From Caballeronia sp. dw_19 (lineage in GTDB: Bacteria > Pseudomonadota > Gammaproteobacteria > Burkholderiales > Burkholderiaceae), in the NCBI RefSeq assembly GCF_018449515.1, contig NZ_JAAVUQ010000027.1:44045-108044 (forward strand): a stretch of DNA of 64,000 nt, in the 5' to 3' direction. The translations under genes and the position numbers were made by a program. Numbering within the stretch: position 1 is the stretch's first letter; each line of letters begins with the position of its first letter. Shown in pieces: positions 36,849 to 44,568 of the stretch. The notes below the pieces were generated by a model. It did no database searches and was not told the origin of the DNA. It saw only the letters and a list, made by a program, of their open reading frames with translations.

Positions 36849-36913
36849 TACTCGCCTTGGGTCGTATCGCAATGGCAGGATTCGGTTGACGGTTATCAAG
36901 CCTTGAATGCAGC

Positions 36914-36957
36914 CGGGGCGGGTGCCCCGATGACCATGCGCACCGCTTAAAAAAGCG
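36914..36957. terminator. Hairpins between convergent genes, possible terminator
   Basis: CGGGGC-GGGT-GCCCCG (36914-36929) is a perfect 6-bp stem with a 4-base loop. CGCTT-AAAA-AAGCG (36944-36957) follows. They lie between the convergent ends of the genes at 36848 and 37012. Neither has a strong T-run. The A-run of the second could act as a T-run for the minus strand. Confidence 0.3.
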
Positions 36958-37011
36958 CGAGCATGCATGAATCCCGTTGTTCTTTCGGTTTGCCGATTTT
37001 CGCTAGTGTGT

Positions 37012-38052
37012 TTAGGGCTTCACTGGCGTCGCCTCCGGAGCCTCATTGATCGGTGCTCTTGTGTGAGATTTCAACTTGAGGAAAGGTCTTTCTATGAATC
37101 GGAAAGACGCCGCAGCGACCAAGTACGATAAAGGTATCGCTATAATTTGCAATCGTTTCGGTAAATTCGAGAGGGCAATCAGAATAATTGGATAATGCCA
37201 TAGGTACAGCCCATAGGAAATGCGCCCGGTATAAACAAGCGGTCGAAGCGACAACACCTTCTTTAGCCAACCATCCTCAAGCGCTGCCAATATGAGCCAT
37301 GCAGCGCAGATGGCAGATATGCTTAGGCCAATAGTTTGAGCCTGAATCGTTCGAGGTTCCATCATTGTCAATAGGAGTATCATTATAAATGCGGGAATTA
37401 TTGCTGTTCTTTGAGCGAACCTTGACAACTTTAAATGTGGCCTCAAGAGCGCGAATGCACAGCCGATCATGAGCGCGTCAACATGCGTATCCAGTCCGTT
37501 GTAGGTTCGCTCCAGGTCGGCACCAGAAAGAGCCAGATTAGATCTCCATAGCGTGACGGCCAGAATCACAAAGATAACAAAGTAAATTCTATTTGCCTTG
37601 CTACCTAGCAACATCATTGAAATGGGCCAAAGAATATAGAATTGCTCCTCCATGGATAGCGACCACGTATGCCCAATAATGTCCTCAGGTAACCAATGAA
37701 ATGCTCTACTCCAATTCATCAGATAAACGGAAGCTATGGCCGCCGCCTCGAGGATTGCGTGACGATGTTCGACATTATGTGTCAGGGCGGCACGCACTAC
37801 GACGAATGCCAGAACGCACGCGAACGCCGGCGCAAGCCGGAGGAATCGGTTGATATAGAATCTCTTTAAATCTATGTTGCCATATCTGTCCATCTCGTTC
37901 GTGAGGATAGTGGTTATCAGATAACCGCTGAGTACAAAGAATATATCTACGCCCACCCATCCTCCGGGCAACCATGCAGACGAAAAATGAAACACGAGCA
38001 CGGAGCAGACGGCGACGGCGCGCAGGCCATCAAGGGACGGTTCATATCTCAT
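37012..38052 (-). CDS. Acyltransferase family 3 (OafA/YrhL-like) membrane protein
   Basis: The 346-residue protein starts RYEPSLDGLRAVAVCSVLVF, the hallmark of acyltransferase-3 proteins, followed by the catalytic-region HFSSAW near residue 22 and WVGVDIFFVLSGYLITTIL near 32-50. HTWSLSMEEQFYILWP near 128-143 is the second conserved block. About ten membrane helices follow. It should O-acylate (often acetylate) a surface glycan. The gene is clearly AT-richer than its surroundings, as is the next acyltransferase, which suggests recent acquisition. It converges with the unknown secreted protein gene. Confidence 0.92.
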   Translation of the reverse strand: MRYEPSLDGLRAVAVCSVLVFHFSSAWLPGGWVGVDIFFVLSGYLITTILTNEMDRYGNIDLKRFYINRFLRLAPAFACVLAFVVVRAALTHNVEHRHAILEAAAIASVYLMNWSRAFHWLPEDIIGHTWSLSMEEQFYILWPISMMLLGSKANRIYFVIFVILAVTLWRSNLALSGADLERTYNGLDTHVDALMIGCAFALLRPHLKLSRFAQRTAIIPAFIMILLLTMMEPRTIQAQTIGLSISAICAAWLILAALEDGWLKKVLSLRPLVYTGRISYGLYLWHYPIILIALSNLPKRLQIIAIPLSYLVAAASFRFIERPFLKLKSHTRAPINEAPEATPVKP

Positions 38053-38197
38053 GGCTCAATCCAATTTGATTGATTCTTTATTGGTCTGACGCGGATCGCT
38101 ACATTTCCGCGCCGGTTCCGCCTGCACCCCCAGTGGCGGAGGGACGTTGAAGAGCAGGTCTCTAAAAAGTCTGTTGAAGCCTTTAAGTTCCGTTAAA

Positions 38198-39394
38198 TCA
38201 GGGCGCGTCTTTTACGACGATTCGCCGTGTCTGCATTACATACCGAACCCACCTGGCTACGCCTTCCGTCTGTTGCATGGCGGGCTTCTCAATTAAATTG
38301 AATGTGGTAAAGCAAATCAAAATAAGAGCCGGGGTTGTTAGTGAAATCACGCTCCAGTAACCAATAGGAGATAGCATTCCCGCGTGATTTTTTCCGATAA
38401 TAAAATTGAAAAGCGTGAACAGGACAATTCCGTGCAAGAGATATATGCTGTAGGCCATCTCGCCGAACATTCGCGAGAGAGGATTGCTTAGTACGCCAAA
38501 TACCGTGGCGCCGCCAGCAATCAATGCAAAACTGAGCGTGAGAAGGATAAGCGGGAGGAAAGAGTAAGCGGTTGGAAACAAAACGACTACCATGATAATG
38601 GCTGCAACCACAATGACGGATGAAACTTTGCTAGCAGCAATTCGAAGAAACCAGTCACGGCGAACAAGCAATGCCGCAAGTATTCCACCGCCAAACGCCG
38701 CAAGATGCACAGGCGCTGCGCGCGTCAGAACGCAAGCCAGGACACCAATAATCCCGATTATCAGCACTGAATTCGCTGACATGGCACCAATAGCGATTGC
38801 CAACAACGGCAAGCATAGGTAGAAGCACCACTCATAAGAAAGCGTCCAGGTCACCCCCGCCACAATATTAGCGGTGCCCTTTATTCCATTTAATTCCGGC
38901 TCGCCTGAAACTGTAAAGCTCAGCCACCTTAATGCGGAGATCACGAGTTTTACTGGAGAATCAGTCAATACTCCTTTGGAAAGAACTGCTACTGTCAAAA
39001 AAAGCAAGATCATTGAAAAAAGGTATAACGGAAAAAGTCGCAACACCCTGGAAGTATACAATTTTATCCAGTCAATCTCTTTCTTCTTTCCGTCCATAAT
39101 TTTCGTGAAAAACAAGAAACCCGTAATCATGAAAAATAGAGTGACACTACTTTGTCCGAAATGATTGAATAAATTCGACGGCGGTTCTTGCCATATGCCA
39201 GTTTTTAGATAGAAATACCAGACAGACGAATGATGTAAAAACACAAAAAATGCGAGATATCCTCGCAGTCCGTCGATGGTTACAAAGCGCCCCATTGCTT
39301 TTGGCGGCTCGAATCGCCAGCTCAAGGCTTTGACTGTCGCTAGTGCGAGGAGCAATGCCACAACGACGGGGAGCGGGCTAACGGGACTCATCAT
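38198..39394 (-). CDS. Acyltransferase family 3 membrane protein
   Basis: The 398-residue protein has FVTIDGLRGYLAFFVFLHHS near residues 37-56, SVTLFFMITGFLFFTKIMDG near 83-102, and TWTLSYEWCFYLCLPLLA near 182-199, the three usual acyltransferase-3 blocks, within about ten membrane helices. It would O-acylate a glycan, with a substrate different from its neighbour's, since the two share little beyond the motifs. The start is unsure: ATG codons at 39394 and 39391 and a TTG at 39421 all lack a Shine-Dalgarno. The strong AT bias indicates transfer. Confidence 0.9.
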   Translation of the reverse strand: MMSPVSPLPVVVALLLALATVKALSWRFEPPKAMGRFVTIDGLRGYLAFFVFLHHSSVWYFYLKTGIWQEPPSNLFNHFGQSSVTLFFMITGFLFFTKIMDGKKKEIDWIKLYTSRVLRLFPLYLFSMILLFLTVAVLSKGVLTDSPVKLVISALRWLSFTVSGEPELNGIKGTANIVAGVTWTLSYEWCFYLCLPLLAIAIGAMSANSVLIIGIIGVLACVLTRAAPVHLAAFGGGILAALLVRRDWFLRIAASKVSSVIVVAAIIMVVVLFPTAYSFLPLILLTLSFALIAGGATVFGVLSNPLSRMFGEMAYSIYLLHGIVLFTLFNFIIGKNHAGMLSPIGYWSVISLTTPALILICFTTFNLIEKPAMQQTEGVARWVRYVMQTRRIVVKDAP

Positions 39395-40055
39395 TTGGTA
39401 TGTTCTATTGGGGTAAGGCAATAGGAGTTGTTGGTAGCATATTCCGCCGAAACCTGCAGAAGGTCAGACGGCTATTCCAAAGTGTTACCTAGCGCTCACT
39501 CGCTTGCACAAAGTTCAAGTCTGATGATTTGACCGGATCCCGCTGCTCGTCCATTCAGTGGAGGCGACTTCGCCAAGGAATTGAGGCTTCATCTAGCGCT
39601 CGGTTTCCTTGAGTGCGTGAAACGGCTCGCACGTGATGGCAACGATCATCTGATCGCTGCTGGACCGGCTTCGCAGATCGCGCAAGACCCCGTCGGCGCG
39701 TTCCGCATGCTTGATGGCCTCGGGGTGGAACGATTCACGTGTGTTTTCCCGATAGAAAAGAAGCAAGCGTCCAATGTTGCGCATGGCTGAAGGGACATTC
39801 TCTTCGTTCCCCTACAGAACTCAGCAGAGGTCATTACGCGGGGCAAGCCTCGCAACGGGCTTTCCGCGTTAGTGCAGGAATGAGATTTGCGTCGTAATTT
39901 CGTTGCCCGCCATGAAATCCAGCGGGGAGTTTGCTGTCCAGTCAGAGCGATCGTGGTATACGTCCTGTGCCACTGAGCGCCGTTATATCCGACCATGCCG
40001 CCCATTTTGACAAATGTCCCGCCGCCGCGCTTGGGCTCAACCATCTGACTCATAA
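39395..40055. other. Intergenic region with possible decayed coding sequence
   Basis: No intact gene is seen in about 660 bases. On the minus strand, fragments such as EPKRGGGTFVKMGGMVGYNG (near 40030-39970) look protein-like but are soon broken by frameshifts and stops. I do not recognise them. On the plus strand no Shine-Dalgarno precedes the gene at 40056. Its 5' part may therefore have been lost or rebuilt in this rearranged stretch. Confidence 0.4.
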
Positions 40056-41087
40056 ATGCTGCTTGATGATGCCTCCGCGTTGACGAACGCTGGGTCGCTG
40101 CTTTCTCCTGATGACGAGATCGTGGCGCCTTACGATATCGAAGTAACGGATAGCCATGCCGTGGGTTATCGCGCACTCGGGCTTTCAAACGGCATTCGCA
40201 ATGCCGCCTTGGCCGAATTCAATCCGGATTACGCAGCTCAGTCGCACGTACACGTGATTAATGGCATGGGTGTGACACTGGGTGATTCCGTCATCGGCCT
40301 TACTGCTCTTACCGCCATCAAGGCCCAGTTTCCGCGCATTTCCTTCACGATTTATCGACCGGCTCATGCGCCTGACTACGTAAAGCGTCTTTACGAGCTA
40401 GCCGCACCGTTGTTGGGTTCCATCGTGGATTTGCCGGTGAAACTTGACGCAATTACTTACAAAGAATTGGGCGTGGACCTAGGCAATCATTTATTCTGGC
40501 CAAAGTTCGCTTCGCTGCCGATGATCGATTTTTTTCTCGATGCAATGGGGATTAAGGCCGACGAAGTCCAGGCTATAGACAAGCGCAATCACTGGCTGCA
40601 GAAGCTGGCGTTGCCAAGGCCTCAGACGCTAAAGGGCGACTATGTGTTGCTGTGCCCGACCGCAAGTACGCCGGTGCGCAGCATTCCTGCATCTATGCAC
40701 AAGGATTTCGTCGAAGCCTTATGGCAGCGCTACAGGCTTCCCATAGCAGGCTTTGGCGCTATCGATCATATGCTTTACACTGACGTCACTTCGCGAGCGC
40801 CCGACACGGCAGATTTCCTTGCGTGGATCAAGCACGCGGCTTATCTGGTGACGCCGGATACAGCCGCCGTTCATATAGCCGCCGGCTTTGATATCCCGAC
40901 GACGGCGTTTTTCACGACCATCGCGCCTGATTTACGGGTGCGCGACTATCCACACTGCAAGGCTGTTTCCTTACCAGTTCCTGAATTGGAAGGCATACAA
41001 GCCAGCAACCGGGCATCAGATGTCGAACGGGTCGAACGCGCTTATCGGGCGCTAAGGATAGATACGGATTTTTCTGGGTTTGCTTAA
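40056..41087 (+). CDS. Glycosyltransferase family 9-like protein
   Basis: The 343-residue protein has GVTLGDSVIGLTALTAIKAQ near residues 71-90, the N-terminal GD motif of heptosyltransferase-like GT9 enzymes. It also has AAYLVTPDTAAVHIAAGFDI near 263-282, the C-terminal nucleotide-sugar site. The first 60 residues are not typical, and no Shine-Dalgarno precedes the ATG. The N-terminus may be altered by the broken region upstream. It stands alone between the acyltransferases and the transposase-derived gene. The substrate is unknown. A role in core or exopolysaccharide synthesis is likely. Confidence 0.75.
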   Translation: MLLDDASALTNAGSLLSPDDEIVAPYDIEVTDSHAVGYRALGLSNGIRNAALAEFNPDYAAQSHVHVINGMGVTLGDSVIGLTALTAIKAQFPRISFTIYRPAHAPDYVKRLYELAAPLLGSIVDLPVKLDAITYKELGVDLGNHLFWPKFASLPMIDFFLDAMGIKADEVQAIDKRNHWLQKLALPRPQTLKGDYVLLCPTASTPVRSIPASMHKDFVEALWQRYRLPIAGFGAIDHMLYTDVTSRAPDTADFLAWIKHAAYLVTPDTAAVHIAAGFDIPTTAFFTTIAPDLRVRDYPHCKAVSLPVPELEGIQASNRASDVERVERAYRALRIDTDFSGFA

Positions 41088-41459
41088 TAGGTGCATCGAA
41101 AAGCGTACTGAATACGGCAATCGGTGAATCGGAATAAATTACTCGGAAGTGTAAGAATTATTTGTGATAACGGTCGCTGAAAATCTACTGCTTTGTCATA
41201 TTCGGGCAAACCATTAGGGTGGTATGCTTCCTGCAATAATCTTCATACGCAAGATGCCAGAGTTGGGTTGTGCGCCGCTTTGGAACCTGTTCTGCACCAG
41301 GTAGCGGATTTGATGCAGATTACATGCACCATCTTGTTGTTTTTAGCAAACGTTTGCGAATACCTCGAATTTCTTGATTCATCCGTTTACAGGCGGAAAA
41401 AATGCCTGCTACGCTTGGTTCAACATTCGCAGCGCAGTCCGGCTGCATGGAGCAACGCA
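41088..41459 (+). promoter_or_regulatory. AT-rich leader of the transposase-derived gene
   Basis: This 372-base stretch is AT-rich and has no convincing gene, although one frame stays open in it. It holds the perfect 12-bp palindrome GCAAACGTTTGC at 41346-41357, about 100 bases before the start. A GGAG stands seven bases before the ATG at 41460. The long AT-rich leader suggests a controlled gene. Confidence 0.5.
41346..41357. promoter_or_regulatory. Candidate operator, LacI/PurR-type palindrome
   Basis: GCAAACGTTTGC is a perfect palindrome with a central CG, the form bound by LacI/GalR-family regulators. The E. coli PurR box has the same core. It lies about 100 bases before the transposase-derived gene. 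No LacI-family gene is in the window. Confidence 0.45.
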
Positions 41460-42437
41460 ATGTTTTTCGACGAACTCAGTAATGAAGAATGGGCACTGGT
41501 TGCCGCCCTCGTGACCGAAGGCGAAGTCCGTGAACACCGGCGTGGCCGTCCGCGTGCGCATCCGCGCACGATCGTGAATGCCGTGCTGTGGATTCTCACT
41601 ACCGGCGAAACCTGGTCGAAGCTGCCCAGTCACTACCCGACCGTGCCCACCTGCCGCCGTCGTTTCAACGACTGGCAAATGAACGGCACGCTGATCGAAA
41701 TGGTGACGCGGCTGGCATCGCGTGGCCGGTCCTTCGCCATCCTGCCGTCCACGCCGACCGAAGCGCCGCCGCGCCAGACGCAGGCCACCTACGAATGCGA
41801 TCGCCTGCGCGGCGTGTTCTGGCAGAACCCGGAGTCGTGGGGCGGCTCTGACGGAAACGGCGCAAACGCGGTGGACGCATTGTTCAATACCGTCCCGCGC
41901 CGGATAGCTGAAGCGCACGACGTTGCGCGCGCCAATGCGCCAACGCCGCTGTCGGCAGGCAGGGCGGCCATGGTCAGCACGGCTTCGCGTTCGCTACAGC
42001 GCGAGCCGTCGGGCGCGGGGGCATGGCACCATTCCGTCGATCCCTTGCCAATGGCCTTCGAGCCCGACTGCGCCCCTGTGCATGACGGCCGCGGCTACGC
42101 CATCTACGCCATCGCGCGGCCGGTAGCGGGCAGCATGTTCCGCGGCTGGGCCGAAATAGTGAAGGACGGCCGCCGGGTGGAACGTTCTGGCCTGATCGGT
42201 CCGCGCTATGAAAACCCGCAGGAAGCGGCGGACTACGCGCTCGAATGGTCTCGCAGATGGATCGCGGCGCAATCCACGCGCGTGAGTCATCCTCCGCAAA
42301 CCGCTGCGGACGCGCCTCATCGTGCGGCGCCTGTTGTCAATGCGGCCAGCCACGCGCCGCAGGGCGAGCCGAAGCATGACCCCGCCGCAGCGCCGGAGCG
42401 CGTTGAGATCCGCCGCTATGCGGACGTGCAAGGCTAA
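41460..42437 (+). CDS. Protein with transposase-derived DUF4096 N-terminal domain, unknown C-terminal domain
   Basis: Residues 4-85 of this 325-residue protein match the N-terminal helical domain of IS5-type transposases (DUF4096). Visible are LSNEEWALVAALV, then HRRGRPRAHPRTIVNAVLWI, then LTTGETWSKLPSHYP and CRRRFNDWQMNGTL. No DDE catalytic domain follows. Instead residues 185-260 form an unrelated domain (DGRGYAIYAIARPVAGSMFRGWAEIVKDG in two parts), followed by a low-complexity Ala/Pro tail. GGAG stands seven bases before the ATG. There are no terminal repeats, so this is not an active element. The DNA-binding-like domain and the place 112 bases from bceA make a regulatory role plausible, but that is inference. 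Confidence 0.75.
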   Translation: MFFDELSNEEWALVAALVTEGEVREHRRGRPRAHPRTIVNAVLWILTTGETWSKLPSHYPTVPTCRRRFNDWQMNGTLIEMVTRLASRGRSFAILPSTPTEAPPRQTQATYECDRLRGVFWQNPESWGGSDGNGANAVDALFNTVPRRIAEAHDVARANAPTPLSAGRAAMVSTASRSLQREPSGAGAWHHSVDPLPMAFEPDCAPVHDGRGYAIYAIARPVAGSMFRGWAEIVKDGRRVERSGLIGPRYENPQEAADYALEWSRRWIAAQSTRVSHPPQTAADAPHRAAPVVNAASHAPQGEPKHDPAAAPERVEIRRYADVQG

Positions 42438-42549
42438 CGCCGGATAGTGCACAGGACCACGTCTGTTCCAGTCAGTCTGGTTTGACTCAAAATGGTTTTG
42501 AGCTCGAAACGCCGAGCGGCGCGCGTCAATCACGTGCTGCTCGGTATTT

Positions 42550-44055
42550 TTATTGCCGGCCGTACTTGTCGTCGAAACGGACAATATCGTCTTCGCCCAG
42601 ATACGTTCCCGACTGCACCTCGATCATTTCAAGCGGCATCTTGCCCGGGTTCTCGAGCCGGTGTTGCACGCCGATCGGGATGTAGGTCGATTCGTTTTCC
42701 GCAAGAATAAACGTCTCGGTGCCGCGCGTGACAAGCGCCGTACCGCGCACCACGACCCAGTGTTCGGCGCGGTGATGATGCATTTGCAGTGACAGCCGCG
42801 CACCCGGTTTCACCACGATCCGCTTGACCTGGAAGCGCTCGCCGTTATCGATGGAATCGTAATGACCCCACGGCCGATGCACCTTGCGATGATCCGCAGC
42901 CTCCTTGCCTTGCTCCGCCTTGATGCGCCCGACGATCGCCTTCACGTCCTGCACGCACTCCTTGTCCGCGACGAGAATGGCATCCGCCGTTTCCACGATC
43001 ACCAGGTTATGCGTTCCCACGCACGCGATCAGCCGGCCTTCGGAATGCGCATACGTGGATGAAGCTCCCTGGAACATCACGCGGCCACGCGCGACGTTTT
43101 CTTCGCCGTCTTTCGGCAGGATCTTCCAGATTGCATCCCATGAGCCCACGTCGGACCAACCTGCGTTCAACGGCACGACGGCACCCGAGCAGACGCTCTG
43201 GTCGTTTGCCAACTGCTCCATGACGGCATAGTCGATAGAGTCCGACGGCGAGGCCGCAAACGCCTGTTTGTCGAGCCGGAAGAACTCTCCGTCGTGCGTG
43301 CCGGCATCGCAGGCGGCGCGGCAGGCGCTGTAGATGGCAGGCTGGAAATGTTCGATGGCCTTGAGCCAGATCGAAGCGCGCACGATGAAAATGCCCGCGT
43401 TCCACCAGTATTCGCCGGAGCTGACGTACTGTCGCGCGAGTTCGAGATGCGGTTTCTCCACGAACTTCTCGAGTTGCCACGCACCCGAGCTAAGCATCTG
43501 CTGGCCGACCTTGATATAACCGTAGCCCGTTTCGGCATGCGTCGGCACGATGCACATGGTGACGATCGCACCGTCCTGCGCGCACTTGGCACCCGTACCG
43601 ATTGCCTTGTGAAATGCTTCGGTATCCGTAACAACATGATCTGCGGGCATCACCACGAGGATAGCGTCTTCACCAGCCGCCATTGCATGCATGGCGGCGA
43701 CAGTCAGCGCGGGCGCTGTATTGCGTGCAAGCGGCTCAAGGACGAGATGTGCGCGCCTGCCAGCGGCCCGCAATTGGTCGGCGGTCGTAAAGCGGTGATC
43801 CTCGCCGCACACGATGATTGCGTCGTCTATACGCGCAGTGCCGTAGGTCAGGCCATCCAGGCGCTGTGCGGTGGATTGCAGTAGCGACTGGTCACCGATC
43901 AAGCCAATCAGTTGCTTGGGGAAGTGCTCGCGTGACATGGGCCACAGGCGCGTGCCCGCGCCACCGGCCAGGATGACCGGCTGGATTCTGAGTTTCATTT
44001 CAATGGCCCCGGGCGTGAGCGGAGTGCTGGTAATTGTCGTGTCGAGAGCGGTCAT
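42550..44055 (-). CDS. bceA: Mannose-1-phosphate guanylyltransferase / mannose-6-phosphate isomerase
   Basis: The 501-residue bifunctional enzyme makes GDP-mannose, the precursor of the mannose and D-rhamnose in cepacian. The N-terminal signature is LAGGAGTRLWPMSREHFPKQ near residues 30-49. KFVEKPHLELA lies near 206. The C-terminal cupin has HRPWGHYDSI and LQMHHHRAEHW near 420-445. The start at 44055 is backed by AAGGAG about ten bases before it. An internal ATG at 43998 fits the family start better but has a weaker site. It runs divergently from bceB across a 513-base control region. A paralogue lies at 11251. Confidence 0.95.
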   Translation of the reverse strand: MTALDTTITSTPLTPGAIEMKLRIQPVILAGGAGTRLWPMSREHFPKQLIGLIGDQSLLQSTAQRLDGLTYGTARIDDAIIVCGEDHRFTTADQLRAAGRRAHLVLEPLARNTAPALTVAAMHAMAAGEDAILVVMPADHVVTDTEAFHKAIGTGAKCAQDGAIVTMCIVPTHAETGYGYIKVGQQMLSSGAWQLEKFVEKPHLELARQYVSSGEYWWNAGIFIVRASIWLKAIEHFQPAIYSACRAACDAGTHDGEFFRLDKQAFAASPSDSIDYAVMEQLANDQSVCSGAVVPLNAGWSDVGSWDAIWKILPKDGEENVARGRVMFQGASSTYAHSEGRLIACVGTHNLVIVETADAILVADKECVQDVKAIVGRIKAEQGKEAADHRKVHRPWGHYDSIDNGERFQVKRIVVKPGARLSLQMHHHRAEHWVVVRGTALVTRGTETFILAENESTYIPIGVQHRLENPGKMPLEMIEVQSGTYLGEDDIVRFDDKYGRQ

Positions 44056-44095
44056 GACGAGGGAACTCCTTGGGCTTGATCGGGTATTACAATTT

Positions 44096-44109
44096 TTAGC
44101 ACGTACTAA
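44096..44109. promoter_or_regulatory. Near-palindrome upstream of bceA, possible operator
   Basis: TTAGCACGTACTAA is palindromic apart from one mismatched pair and stands 41 bases before the bceA start codon. That is where a repressor or activator of bceA could bind. The regulator is unknown. Confidence 0.35.
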
Positions 44110-44155
44110 ATAGCTGATAAATCAAAAAACAGAAAAATAATCACTTGTCATACTC

Positions 44156-44185
44156 AAATCGGTAACTTGGTAACTAAATCGTAAC
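44156..44185. repeat. GGTAACT direct repeats in the bce control region
   Basis: AAATCGGTAACT, GGTAACT and AAATCGTAAC follow each other within 30 bases. The first two GGTAACT copies are 8 bases apart, and the AAATC-GTAAC words are 20 bases apart. A closely similar ATCGGTAACTAA occurs at 23539-23550 in the other polysaccharide region. A shared regulator site is possible. Confidence 0.4.
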
Positions 44186-44568
44186 GAGAGTCATGGATTG
44201 AATTTTTTTCTTACCTTTCAGGAATTTTTTCTCGAAAATTAATCACCTTGGATTCGGCTAAACGCCTTTGTCAGCATGGTGTTGAGCGATCAGTAACAAT
44301 CTGAAAAAAATTCATCAATACATCGCCTGTAGACTGCTGTTGTGGCCTTCAAACCGCTTCGTGACAAAAATAAATATGCGGAAAGACGTGAATTAAATCG
44401 CGCATTATTTTGCGGTTGCAGCATGAATTTAATTCCAGCCTCATACGGGTATGTACCAAGGCGACGAGCGCTCTCGTTTCTCCGCCTTTGCTTTCTCTCT
44501 TGCTAACCAATGAGTGAAGCTGAAGCGAGATCCAGGCAGACCGTATCTACCCACCCGAGGTGTCTTAC

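Larger units (their letters stand above)
44056..44568. promoter_or_regulatory. Divergent bceA-bceB control region
   Basis: This AT-rich 513-base region separates the divergent bceA and bceB starts and must hold promoters for both. A 14-bp near-palindrome TTAGCACGTACTAA (44096-44109) lies 41 bases before bceA. Phased repeats follow: AAATCGGTAACT (44156-44167), GGTAACT (44169-44175) and AAATCGTAAC (44176-44185). The long distance to bceB (about 380 bases) leaves room for an untranslated leader. No full -35/-10 pair could be chosen with confidence. Confidence 0.6.

Noticed and set aside
39646..40188. A 180-codon minus-strand frame
   Set aside because: It overlaps the start of the GT9-like gene and mixes protein-like pieces with nonsense. 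At best it is a decayed remnant.
41193..41459. Longer N-terminus of the transposase-derived protein
   Set aside because: The DUF4096 domain starts at 41460 with a good GGAG. The earlier codons lie in AT-rich leader DNA with an operator-like palindrome.
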